A stretch of DNA of 64,000 bases, taken from positions 186,001 through 250,000 of the forward strand of contig SHZK01000001.1 in assembly GCA_009692305.1 (NCBI GenBank), in the 5' to 3' direction. The DNA is from Gammaproteobacteria bacterium. GTDB lineage: Bacteria > Pseudomonadota > Gammaproteobacteria > Pseudomonadales > Pseudohongiellaceae. Of this stretch, positions 25,249-33,083 are shown piece by piece (position 1 is the stretch's first letter; each line of letters starts with the position of its first letter). Below the pieces are notes generated by a model, which was given only the letters and a program-made list of their open reading frames with translations, did not search any database and had not been told where the DNA came from. A program made the position numbers and the translations under genes.

Positions 25249-26715
25249 ATGCTTAAGTCAGTCACTTCCCTGTTTACAGCTGTGTTATTGACATTGCCAG
25301 TGGTCGCCCTGGCCCAGCCACACGATGCCAGCGTGGCCAATCACCAGCCACACTATTATGACATTGCCGATTTTGGCATGCAGGGTGACAGCATCACTTT
25401 TGCCGACCATATCGCGCCGATCTTGCAGCGCAGCTGCCAGAGCTGTCATCGCCCCGGTGGCGGCGGACCGATGGTGCTGATGACCTACGACCAGGTACGG
25501 CCCTGGGCACCCGTCATCAGTTATCGCACGGCGATCCGGGATCGCATGGGTGCAATGCCGCCATTCTTCCTCGAGAAAAACATCGGCATTACCGAATTCG
25601 TAAATGACTATTCCTTGACTGACCTCGATCTCGCGATGATCCAGGCTTGGGTCAACAACGGTGCCCCCCGTGGCAATCCGGACAATGAACCACCCCAACT
25701 GGTTTTCTCCGACAGCAATGAGTGGTCCATTGGTGAACCGGAATTAGTACTGCGATCCAGAGACTTTTCACGTCCCGCGGTCGGACCCGACTGGTGGGGA
25801 GATATTGGCCTGATACCAACCGGATTGACCGAAGATCGCTATGTGCAATCTATCGAAGTGCGGGAAGTGAATGATATTCCGCCGGATGCTGGCAATGGTA
25901 CGGTCGGCGGGCGTTATGTCATGCATCACGTGACCTATACCAGCGGCCGCCTCAGTGCGGATGGTAACGAGATAGAAGGCGAGGAAGTAAGCTGGCCGAT
26001 TCATGAAGTAGGTCGCAACGCAGACATCTTCCCGGAAAAAGCCGGTCGCCTGCTGGCCGCTAATTCTGCGCTGTCACTCGGTGCCGCGCATATGCATTCC
26101 AATGGTCGTGATACCAACGCCTATCTGGAATTCGGTATCAAGTTTTTCCCCGTGGGTTACCAACCGCAATACAGCGATCGTGGTCCCCGCACCGGTAATG
26201 GCATCGACATCGATGTGTTGCCAAACAAGGCGAATCAGGAATTCCATAACTATGTAGTGCTGTATGAGCACACCAAGATCATCGCATTCGAACCGCACCT
26301 GCATGCGCCCGGTGTGCGTATGTGCATGGAAGCGATCTGGGGACACAACCAGTTCACGCTGAACTGTGTTGGCTACGATCACAATTGGGTGAAGCAGTAT
26401 GTTTATGAAGACGATGCCGCACCGTTGTTACCAAAAGGCACGATCCTGCACACGATTGGGTATCTGGATACGACTACGGCAAATCCAAATCTTGCGGATC
26501 CTAGAAACTGGGCAGGCGGTGGTCGTCGCTCCGTGTCGAACATGTTTATCGATCTTGGCTATTCAGTAACCTTGACTGAAGAACAGTTCCGGGAAGAAAT
26601 GGCCGTGCGCCGCGCGAAGATGCGAGATCGCAATGCGTATGACGTCGGCTGTCCAATGTGCTGGGCGCCTGAATACATGAGTGATGCCCAGTCTTTGGCA
26701 CAAGGAAATGATTAG
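25249..26715 (+). CDS. Heme c / copper type II ascorbate-dependent monooxygenase-like protein
   Basis: The protein has 488 residues with a signal peptide (ending VALAQ). A cytochrome c-like domain has CQSCHRPGGGGPM near residue 65 and AMPPF (Met ligand). The C-terminal part resembles the peptidylglycine hydroxylating monooxygenase fold, with His-rich copper motifs: YVMHHVTY, AAHMHSNG, EPHLHAPGVRMCMEA and a later LHTIGYLD. GAGGA 8 bases upstream supports the start. It may hydroxylate a substrate using electrons from its own heme domain. It precedes a second exported protein by 26 bases and is in an operon with it. It ends in TAG. Confidence 0.75.
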   Translation: MLKSVTSLFTAVLLTLPVVALAQPHDASVANHQPHYYDIADFGMQGDSITFADHIAPILQRSCQSCHRPGGGGPMVLMTYDQVRPWAPVISYRTAIRDRMGAMPPFFLEKNIGITEFVNDYSLTDLDLAMIQAWVNNGAPRGNPDNEPPQLVFSDSNEWSIGEPELVLRSRDFSRPAVGPDWWGDIGLIPTGLTEDRYVQSIEVREVNDIPPDAGNGTVGGRYVMHHVTYTSGRLSADGNEIEGEEVSWPIHEVGRNADIFPEKAGRLLAANSALSLGAAHMHSNGRDTNAYLEFGIKFFPVGYQPQYSDRGPRTGNGIDIDVLPNKANQEFHNYVVLYEHTKIIAFEPHLHAPGVRMCMEAIWGHNQFTLNCVGYDHNWVKQYVYEDDAAPLLPKGTILHTIGYLDTTTANPNLADPRNWAGGGRRSVSNMFIDLGYSVTLTEEQFREEMAVRRAKMRDRNAYDVGCPMCWAPEYMSDAQSLAQGND

Positions 26716-26741
26716 TCATGGGAGTTCAGGAAAATCGAATT

Positions 26742-27707
26742 ATGCAGTATTCGAAATTGGCACTCGTTCCGGCTCTGGCCCTGTTGATCTGCTTGCCAGC
26801 GGCGCAAGCCCAGCAACGGTTTATGGAGTTACGCGGGGAAATCACCTCACCTGCCTATGAAGGTTGGTGGGAGAACGAAGACGGCAGCTTCAAGTTGTTC
26901 TATGGTTATATGAATTCCAACTGGGAACAGACTTTTAATGTTCCCATTGGTTCTGCAAACTATTTCTCCGTAGTGGAGGAAGGTGCGCTGAATGATCTGA
27001 GCGTGGATGGGTTTGATTTTGCCCAGGCCGATCAGGGCCAACCGACTCATTTCTATCCGCGCCGCAATCCATTCCTGTTTACGATTGATGTTCCCGCAGA
27101 TTTCGGTGAGCGGGAAATGGTTTGGACGTTGCAGACCCAGGGTCAAACGCTGCGCGCCTATGGCACATTGAAGCCAGATTACGCGATCGATCCGCAGGTG
27201 ATTTCTACGGAGGTTGGCGGCAACTTCGGCAGTCTGAGTGATGCGCTGCGCGACAACATTTCTCCGGACTTGCGCATTGAGGGCGAGAATCGGCGCACTG
27301 TGAAAGTAGGTCAACCGCTAAGTCTCGCAGTGCACGCCAGCGATCCTGACAATTATCCGCCGCCGCGCCCGGCGCCACGCTTGAATGACAATCTCGAACG
27401 TCTGTACCGCCCGCCGTCATCAATCGTCGCCACGAGCGGACCCGGCTTACGCTTCGCCTGGTCGGTCTATCGCGGTCCAGCGGAGCAAGTAAAATTCGTA
27501 CCCGCACAAATGAAGACTTATACCGACACGCGCATGTATGGGAATTCGGCGTGGTCGCCACCTTTCACCATTCCAGAACCACCAGCAGATGGCAGATGGA
27601 CCGCCGAAGTCACCTTCGATGAACCTGGTGAATATGTATTGCGCGGCGTCGCCAGCGATGGTTCCATGTTCAGTTACCAAAACCTGATGGTCACAGTTAC
27701 GCGCTAA
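26742..27707 (+). CDS. Exported protein of unknown function, partner of the monooxygenase-like gene
   Basis: From ATG 26742 (AGGA about 10 bases upstream) the protein begins directly with a signal peptide, MQYSKLALVPALALLICLPA AQAQQ; ATG 26718 would add 8 residues ahead of it. The mature 295 or so residues look mostly beta: an N-terminal domain with VFTIDVPADFGEREMVWTLQ-like strands and a C-terminal Ig-like strand set (WTAEVTFDEPGEYVLRGVAS). It may be a structural or substrate-presenting partner of the upstream enzyme. No catalytic motif is seen. Confidence 0.65.
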   Translation: MQYSKLALVPALALLICLPAAQAQQRFMELRGEITSPAYEGWWENEDGSFKLFYGYMNSNWEQTFNVPIGSANYFSVVEEGALNDLSVDGFDFAQADQGQPTHFYPRRNPFLFTIDVPADFGEREMVWTLQTQGQTLRAYGTLKPDYAIDPQVISTEVGGNFGSLSDALRDNISPDLRIEGENRRTVKVGQPLSLAVHASDPDNYPPPRPAPRLNDNLERLYRPPSSIVATSGPGLRFAWSVYRGPAEQVKFVPAQMKTYTDTRMYGNSAWSPPFTIPEPPADGRWTAEVTFDEPGEYVLRGVASDGSMFSYQNLMVTVTR

Positions 27708-27863
27708 TAGTTAGCGTCGTCGCCAATCAAGCCAGCGAGTCTTTGTGCAGATTAGCTGGCTATTTAATTGTTGCAAGTGCCAGGTTAAAACGTCGTACTG
27801 TATAAGCAGTACCGAGTGCAGTCCTGAAAAAGAGTCCATAAGAATTAAAACAGAGCACCTGCC

Positions 27864-28102
27864 ATGCAATATTCAACACTCAGCAGCTCGCGTCTGCTAT
27901 TACCGTCAGTCCTCTCACTCTGTTCGTTCAACGCGATGCCTGCAGTCGCTGGTATCGAATTTCCGCAAACGATTGCCTGGTCGGTGTCGCACTGATGGCC
28001 GCTGCGCTACAAGATTACCTGACTGGAATTGGGGATCTGGGTAGAGGCATTGACCTCGGGGTACGTTGGGCTGTAATCAAGCCTGTGCCAGTCAATACCT
28101 GA
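27864..28102 (+). other. Two overlapping mini-ORFs (43 and 35 codons) in a gene-poor gap
   Basis: ATG 27864 opens MQYSTLSSSRLLLPSVLSLC and runs 43 codons to a TGA at 27993-27995. This TGA overlaps an ATG (TGATG) that starts MAAALQDYLTGIGDLGRGID and ends at 28102. The first looks like a signal peptide, and its MQYS start echoes the gene just upstream. They may be small coupled genes or the decayed stump of an exported protein. Nothing else is recognised in the 432-base gap between 27708 and 28139. Confidence 0.3.
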
Positions 28103-28139
28103 GCGGCGCCAGCGCCCACTGCTCCGAAGCGCTGCACAC

Positions 28140-28445
28140 TCAAAGCTTGTTGCGCAGACTGGAGTAGCGGGCCAGCATTTCTGGGTTGGCGTGGATGTGT
28201 GTTTCGATAACCTTGACCAGATCTTTCTTTGACACGAGTCCGATACTGGCAAGCATGTCCGAGGTCAGCACCAGGGAAATAAACGCCACTATAAATAGAA
28301 GCAGGTACAGGAACTGCAGCTCGATACCCAGCAGGCGCAAGCCTGCGCAGAACAGTACGCCAGCGATCAGAAAGGAGCGCATGGAGGCTTCGCGGGTGAT
28401 TTGCCGTTGCGCTCGCAATACCAGGCGAAATTCTTGCTCGTTCAT
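28140..28445 (-). CDS. Small two-helix membrane protein
   Basis: The 101 residues comprise a charged N terminus (MNEQEFRLVLRAQRQITREA), two hydrophobic helices (FLIAGVLFCAGLRLLGIELQ and FLYLLLFIVAFISLVLTSD) and a cytoplasmic helical tail (KKDLVKVIETHIHANPEMLA). GAGCAA near -10 is a weak ribosome-binding site. I do not recognise the family. It lies alone between the mini-ORF region and a divergent rhodanese operon. Confidence 0.6.
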   Translation of the reverse strand: MNEQEFRLVLRAQRQITREASMRSFLIAGVLFCAGLRLLGIELQFLYLLLFIVAFISLVLTSDMLASIGLVSKKDLVKVIETHIHANPEMLARYSSLRNKL

Positions 28446-28606
28446 GGTTTGCTCCTGCCAGTTGTTTTTCAGGTAATGGCAGTATAGCGCAAACCTGAAA
28501 CAGCAGGAGGTTGGCTTGCCAAATACGGGTAACTGAATTAAGTTTTGGCCACTGTCAGGCTTTTTTTATTTTTCCCCTCTTTCGCATCTGCTTTGGGAGC
28601 CGCGTC

Positions 28607-28762
28607 ATGTCTATATCCAGCAAGGTTTATTTCACCATGGCAGGCCTGCTTATGAGCGGCGTATGGGCCAATAACACCATAACACCAGCAGATATTCTGT
28701 CGGGTCATCACGCCGAAGAGCGCTTCGCGCGTGCGGCGGCGACCAGCGCCGGTCAGGAGTAA
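28607..28762 (+). CDS. Small exported peptide upstream of rhodanese
   Basis: The 51 codons from ATG 28607 have GGGAG about 7 bases upstream. They start with a signal-like segment (MSISSKVYFTMAGLLMSGVW ANN) and continue with a short mature part TITPADILSGHHAEERFARA. The stop is 4 bases before the rhodanese start, so they share a transcript. The track of codons and the good ribosome-binding site support a real small gene; function unknown. Confidence 0.5.
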   Translation: MSISSKVYFTMAGLLMSGVWANNTITPADILSGHHAEERFARAAATSAGQE

Positions 28763-28766
28763 GCCC

Positions 28767-29159
28767 ATGCCTATCAGCAAGGGCTACAAGCAATTGGTGG
28801 CGGAAGCCGAGAGCCAAGTGGTGGCGCTGACCCCGCTGCAGGTGGATGCCAAATTGCAAACACCTGGCGTCTTGTTAGTGGACCTGCGCGATGTTCGAGA
28901 AGTGAAGCGGGAAGGCAAAATTCCAGGTGCGCTGCATGTGCCCAGGGGTATGCTGGAATTCTGGATTGATCCGGACAGCCCCTATTATCGTCACGAGTTT
29001 GATCAGGCCGGTGAGATTATCCTGTATTGCAATAAGGGTTGGCGCTCGGCGCTGGCAGCGCAAACTCTACAGCTCATGGGAATGGATAACATCGCGCATA
29101 TGCAGGGTGGTATGGAGCGCTGGGTAAGTGAGATCGGCCGGCTGGAACAAACGTCATAG
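28767..29159 (+). CDS. Rhodanese-like sulfurtransferase domain protein
   Basis: This 130-residue protein from ATG 28767 is a single rhodanese domain: LLVDLRDVREVKREGKIPGA, HVPRGMLEFWID, then the active-site loop ILYCNKGWRSALAAQTLQLM with the catalytic Cys in C-N-K-G-W-R. The loop length fits sulfur-transferring (not phosphatase-like) members. It lacks a signal and is probably cytoplasmic, although the tiny gene just upstream looks exported. It ends in TAG at the natural C terminus. Confidence 0.85.
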   Translation: MPISKGYKQLVAEAESQVVALTPLQVDAKLQTPGVLLVDLRDVREVKREGKIPGALHVPRGMLEFWIDPDSPYYRHEFDQAGEIILYCNKGWRSALAAQTLQLMGMDNIAHMQGGMERWVSEIGRLEQTS

Positions 29160-29236
29160 TCCAGCAGCATCAAGCTGGACGGTAATGCAAGCGAATCGCT
29201 ATGATGTATGCATTCCTCAGCTGCGAGTGCATTGTA

Positions 29237-30310
29237 ATGAAAATAACCAGTCACCCTTCATCCAGAAATCCCACAGGTCCTCTCAATACTACCCGCCGCA
29301 CTCTGCTGCAAGCACTACCAGCACTCGTCTTTGCACCAGGTCTGTTCGCACAGGGGTCGCCAGCGCCAATCGCTGTGCAGAAACTGCATAGCTTCAATAT
29401 GTGCGTTTCTGATGTGGCGCGCTCGGTCGCGTTTTATCAGGATTTATTCGGAGCGGCGGTGCAGGCACGGCAGGGCGATACCGTGTGCTTGCGCATTGGC
29501 CCCGGTCCGCGCTTCTTTTCCCTGTCGCCAATGCAGGCCGGCCAAGAACCCGGCTTCACCCACATCGGTTTGAGTGTGGCGAATTTTGCAGTGGCAAGCG
29601 TGCAGGCACAGTTGCAAGCCTTTGGCATTAGCCCGGCCATGGCACCCACGTCTGGAACAGCAACTCTGGAGCATGCCATGCGCTCGTGGACTGTGACCCG
29701 TGGCGATACTACTGAGCTGTACTTTGCCGATGTTGAAGGCATTGTGTATCAACTGGCGTCGGCACAATTTTGTGGCGGTTCTGGCCCCCAGGGTGAAGTA
29801 TGTGATCGCGCCGAGCCGGCGTCCGCCAGCGGTATGTTCAAGCTGCTTGATCTGAGTCATTTCACCAATCGCCTGGCGAACAATGCCCGTGCCAATGAAT
29901 TTTATACGCGTGTATTCGGTAAACAGTTTCAGGCGTATCAAGGTCCCACGTCGCCCATTATTGGAGTTGGTGACGGTATTCAGTTTCTCATGTATGTTGG
30001 CGGTAATCAGGAAGGTGCGCCGACGCAGCCGGGTCGCATTGATCATACCTGTTTCAGTGTCGAAGATTTTTCAGTGGATGGTATTCTGGCCAAACTCACT
30101 GACTACGGATTGACCGGTGCCAGCAGCGGCAACGGTGCGCCGCCACTTTCCCATTGGGTGAGTATGCGCATGCCCAATCGCGGCGGAGTCGAGGGCGGGA
30201 CACCGGAAGTGTATTTCTCCGATCCAGATGGCATTCATATTCAATTACAGGACGCGAGTTATTGCGGAGGCGGGGGTTATCTGGGCAACGAGTGTGCGCC
30301 ATTAGCCTAA
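29237..30310 (+). CDS. Exported two-domain VOC (glyoxalase/extradiol-dioxygenase fold) protein
   Basis: The protein has 357 residues from ATG 29237. It begins with a twin-arginine signal (NTTRRTLLQALPALVFAPGL FAQ). Two VOC modules follow: KLHSFNMCVSDVARSVAFYQ... ending in TTELYFADVEGIVYQL, and LLDLSHFTNRLANNARANEF YTRVFG ending in PEVYFSDPDGIHIQL. The His/Glu positions for a metal are partly present (ISVE-type E in EVYFSDPDG). Both modules end with CGG-rich tails. Tat export implies a folded metalloprotein in the periplasm; the substrate is unknown. Confidence 0.7.
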   Translation: MKITSHPSSRNPTGPLNTTRRTLLQALPALVFAPGLFAQGSPAPIAVQKLHSFNMCVSDVARSVAFYQDLFGAAVQARQGDTVCLRIGPGPRFFSLSPMQAGQEPGFTHIGLSVANFAVASVQAQLQAFGISPAMAPTSGTATLEHAMRSWTVTRGDTTELYFADVEGIVYQLASAQFCGGSGPQGEVCDRAEPASASGMFKLLDLSHFTNRLANNARANEFYTRVFGKQFQAYQGPTSPIIGVGDGIQFLMYVGGNQEGAPTQPGRIDHTCFSVEDFSVDGILAKLTDYGLTGASSGNGAPPLSHWVSMRMPNRGGVEGGTPEVYFSDPDGIHIQLQDASYCGGGGYLGNECAPLA

Positions 30311-30343
30311 GACCGGAATCAGGTCTTAATACAAGGGAGTAGT

Positions 30344-31363
30344 ATGGAGTATCGTTATATAGGCAAAAGTGGATTGCGGGTTTCCCCAATCTGTATGGGC
30401 ACGATGAGCTTCGGTACCTGGAGCGACAAAAAGGCAGCATTCAAGATTCTGGATACCGCATTTGACCGCGGCATCAATTTTTATGATACGGCCGAAGTCT
30501 ATCCGGTCCCGCCCACGGCCGAATTGGTCGGCTTGACTGAAAAAATATTTGGCGAGTGGATCAAGACCAAAAAGCGGGATTCCCTGATTATTGCTACCAA
30601 GGTGGCAGGCGCGGCATCGGGATGGTTTGTGCCGCCAATACGCGCCGGTTTGACGGCAATCGATCGGCATCATATCGAGGCTGCGATTGAAGGCAGTCTG
30701 CAACGCTTGGGTGTGGATTATATCGATCTGTATCAGGTGCATTGGCCAGACATGGTGGTGCCAATTGAAGAATCCATGATCGCTCTGGATCGCCTGGTCG
30801 AATCTGGCAAGGTGCGTTATCTCGGCACCTCCAATGAAAATGCATACGGGCTCACGAAGGCCAATACGGTGGCTGACTACGAAGGTCTGGCCCGATTTCA
30901 GTCGATCCAGAATAACTTTTCCCTGCTGAGTCGCCGTTTCCTCGATGAGTTGGCCAACGTCTGTCGCAAGGAGCAAGTATCGCTGTTGCCGTATTCACCG
31001 CTTGCCGGTGGTGTATTGAGTGGCAAGTACAATCAAAAAGAGATGCCTCGCAATTGTCGCTTCGGCGATTACTACTACGATGAAAATCCGCGCCAGAAGG
31101 CCATGGCGGCTCGCTTCGTCAACGAGGCAAGCCTGGCATCTACTGCAAGATATCTCCAGATTGCCAGTGCCGCAGGTATGTCACCTGTCACCCTGGCCAC
31201 GGCATGGAGCATGAATTTTGATTTTGTGGCGTCGACAATTATTGGTGCCAGATCCGCAGACCAGTTGACGGAAACGCTGGCAGCATTGGATGTTAAACTC
31301 AGTGATGATGTGTTGAGACAATGCAATGAGGTGCACGCTGATATCTTGTATCCGATGGGGTAA
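30344..31363 (+). CDS. Aldo/keto reductase
   Basis: This 339-residue protein is an AKR-fold NADPH oxidoreductase. The catalytic tetrad is visible: Asp/Tyr in FYDTAEVYP, Lys in IIATKVAGA, and His in YQVHWPDMV. NADP-binding residues near the end (STIIGARSADQL) match the Tas/voltage-gated-channel-beta-like AKR branch. It is cytoplasmic, follows the VOC gene by 33 bases, and overlaps the next gene by 38 bases. Confidence 0.9.
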   Translation: MEYRYIGKSGLRVSPICMGTMSFGTWSDKKAAFKILDTAFDRGINFYDTAEVYPVPPTAELVGLTEKIFGEWIKTKKRDSLIIATKVAGAASGWFVPPIRAGLTAIDRHHIEAAIEGSLQRLGVDYIDLYQVHWPDMVVPIEESMIALDRLVESGKVRYLGTSNENAYGLTKANTVADYEGLARFQSIQNNFSLLSRRFLDELANVCRKEQVSLLPYSPLAGGVLSGKYNQKEMPRNCRFGDYYYDENPRQKAMAARFVNEASLASTARYLQIASAAGMSPVTLATAWSMNFDFVASTIIGARSADQLTETLAALDVKLSDDVLRQCNEVHADILYPMG

Positions 31364-32168
31364 TTGCCTGCTGTTGGCGCTGGTAATGCAGCAACTTTCG
31401 GCGCAAACGGTGCATATCGGGCATTGTCTCGCGGGCTGTCCGGCTGGTACGCCAGCAGCGAATGACATTGTGGTTCGACATTTATTTGCCGCATCAATTA
31501 ACTATCAGAATGGACTCGCTGACTGGGTTGCTTATCGCGTTCTGCCGGACACTGTCGGTGTGGCTTCGTTGTTGCCGCGTGCATGGCTGGCCGATGAGTT
31601 GCTGTCGCAGCAGCTGCCGGTGGCAATTGATGAAGCGCCCCGCTTTGTGCAGCCAGATATCAGTAACCTGCAAGATCGGGATTATCGAACCAACGAGCTC
31701 ATAGTAAATCCCCAAGACCGGGGTCGACTTGTACCCATGAGCAGTTTTGCGGGAACCCCATTTTGGGATGATTTGAATTATCTGAGCAACATGGCGCCAA
31801 TTCCGGTGGCGCTTCGGCTCGGCCCGTGGTCGAGGCTCGATCAGGCGGTGAATGAATTGGCAGATCGCACGGGCGCAGTGTTCGTGGTAAGTGGTCCGCT
31901 CTATGGCAGTGTAGTTGGCACCGATGCGCCAGTGGACATAGCAAACAGTCCGGTAGCGTTCTTCAAATTGGTGGCGACCAATCTCGAGCATGCCGCATTT
32001 GTCTTCCCGGCCGCATCGGCACAGCACAGTGGGTTCTGTGACTACAGAACTTCTCTCGAGCAATTGCAGAAAATAAGCAGTCTGGATTTACTGCCTGATT
32101 TGCAGCAGGCAAGTAACGATGACTTATATAGAATGTTAGGGTGTAGCTCTAACCAAACTTCGGAGTGA
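31326..32168 (+). CDS. Exported DNA/RNA non-specific endonuclease-fold protein with altered active site
   Basis: The 280 residues begin with a signal peptide (IRWGNCLLLALVMQQLSAQ) and then follow the NUC1/EndA-type beta-beta-alpha-metal nuclease layout: the WVAYRVLPDT strand, a DRGx core, DDLNYLSNMAPI in the place of the 'F..sN.aPQ' metal Asn, and WSRLDQAVNELADRTGAVFV VSGPLYG. At the active site the usual D-R-G-H has become Asp131-Arg-Gly-Arg134, so the general-base His is missing. It may be an inactive or repurposed paralogue. It overlaps the aldo/keto reductase by 38 bases. Confidence 0.65.
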   Translation: MRCTLISCIRWGNCLLLALVMQQLSAQTVHIGHCLAGCPAGTPAANDIVVRHLFAASINYQNGLADWVAYRVLPDTVGVASLLPRAWLADELLSQQLPVAIDEAPRFVQPDISNLQDRDYRTNELIVNPQDRGRLVPMSSFAGTPFWDDLNYLSNMAPIPVALRLGPWSRLDQAVNELADRTGAVFVVSGPLYGSVVGTDAPVDIANSPVAFFKLVATNLEHAAFVFPAASAQHSGFCDYRTSLEQLQKISSLDLLPDLQQASNDDLYRMLGCSSNQTSE

Positions 32169-32174
32169 AATGAA

Positions 32175-32864
32175 ATGGAATATGTATTCGCGCCCGGTAA
32201 GTTACCCGTAGTACCGTTGTACGGCAGCTCGCAGGTTTATCCGGTGCATCGGATTTACTGTGTTGGCCGTAACTACAGTGATCATGTGAAGGAAATGGGC
32301 GGAGATCCAATATCTGAACCGCCAGTATTCTTTAGCAAACCAGCCGATGCGATAGTCATTGAGAATCAGTCGGTAGCCTATCCCCAGGCAACAAAAGAAG
32401 TGCACCACGAAGTGGAATTGGTGGTGGCTTTGGCTCATGGCGGAAAGAATATAAATCCGGAAGAAGCGCTGCAATGTGTCTTCGGTTATGCAGTTGGTGT
32501 GGATCTCACGCGCCGCGATTTGCAAGCCGTGGCGAAGAAGCAGGGCAGGCCCTGGGATACGGCAAAAGGTTTCGATCAATCTGCGCCGATCTCGCCGATC
32601 AATCCGTTGAGCAATCTGCTTTCGCATCCGCACAATTGCGCTATTTCCCTTTCAGTAAATGGAGCGCTTCGCCAACAAGCCAATCTGAATGAAATGATCT
32701 GGTCGGTAACGGAAATTATCTGTGAGTTGTCACGTTACTTCGAGCTTAAAACCGGAGATCTGATTTTTACCGGCACACCTGCAGGTGTGTCGGAATTAAA
32801 ACCGGGTGACAAGGTGCATGCTGAAATCGAAAAAGTCGGCTCATTGGAATTCAAGATTATCTGA
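32175..32864 (+). CDS. Fumarylacetoacetate hydrolase-family protein (acylpyruvase-like)
   Basis: This 229-residue protein has the FAH core: YCVGRNYSDHVKEMG, PPVFFSKPADAIV, HHEVELVVALAH with the two Glu metal ligands (E-x-E), GYAVGVDLTRRDLQ with the Asp ligand, and LIFTGTPAGVSELKPGDKV. The size and single domain match fumarylpyruvate/acylpyruvate hydrolases or oxaloacetate-decarboxylase types. It cleaves a C-C bond in a 2,4-diketo acid. It is the last gene of the 29.2-32.9 kb run. Confidence 0.85.
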   Translation: MEYVFAPGKLPVVPLYGSSQVYPVHRIYCVGRNYSDHVKEMGGDPISEPPVFFSKPADAIVIENQSVAYPQATKEVHHEVELVVALAHGGKNINPEEALQCVFGYAVGVDLTRRDLQAVAKKQGRPWDTAKGFDQSAPISPINPLSNLLSHPHNCAISLSVNGALRQQANLNEMIWSVTEIICELSRYFELKTGDLIFTGTPAGVSELKPGDKVHAEIEKVGSLEFKII

Positions 32865-33083
32865 AGACTCGCCACTGTAGGTGACAGCGGTCGGGCAACA
32901 TATTAATCCGTGTCAGTTGCTACTGTGTCTGGAATACATTAACGTAGTTCAGGCTTATTGATCTTGAAAAACGCTTGATAAGGTGCGAACCCCCAACATC
33001 AGCAACATATTTATCAGTTCTGATCGAGAATCGCATAGTAGTATTGCTTAAAAGCACTAAACCAAAGTCTTTCAGGTTGTTGC

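Noticed and set aside
30309-30327. AAGACC/GGTCTT hairpin as a terminator between VOC and aldo/keto reductase genes
   Set aside because: The stem is only six pairs with no T-tract and the genes look co-transcribed.
32865-33083. tRNA or riboswitch before the ATP-grasp gene
   Set aside because: No cloverleaf or conserved riboswitch core could be built from the sequence; it appears to be a plain leader.
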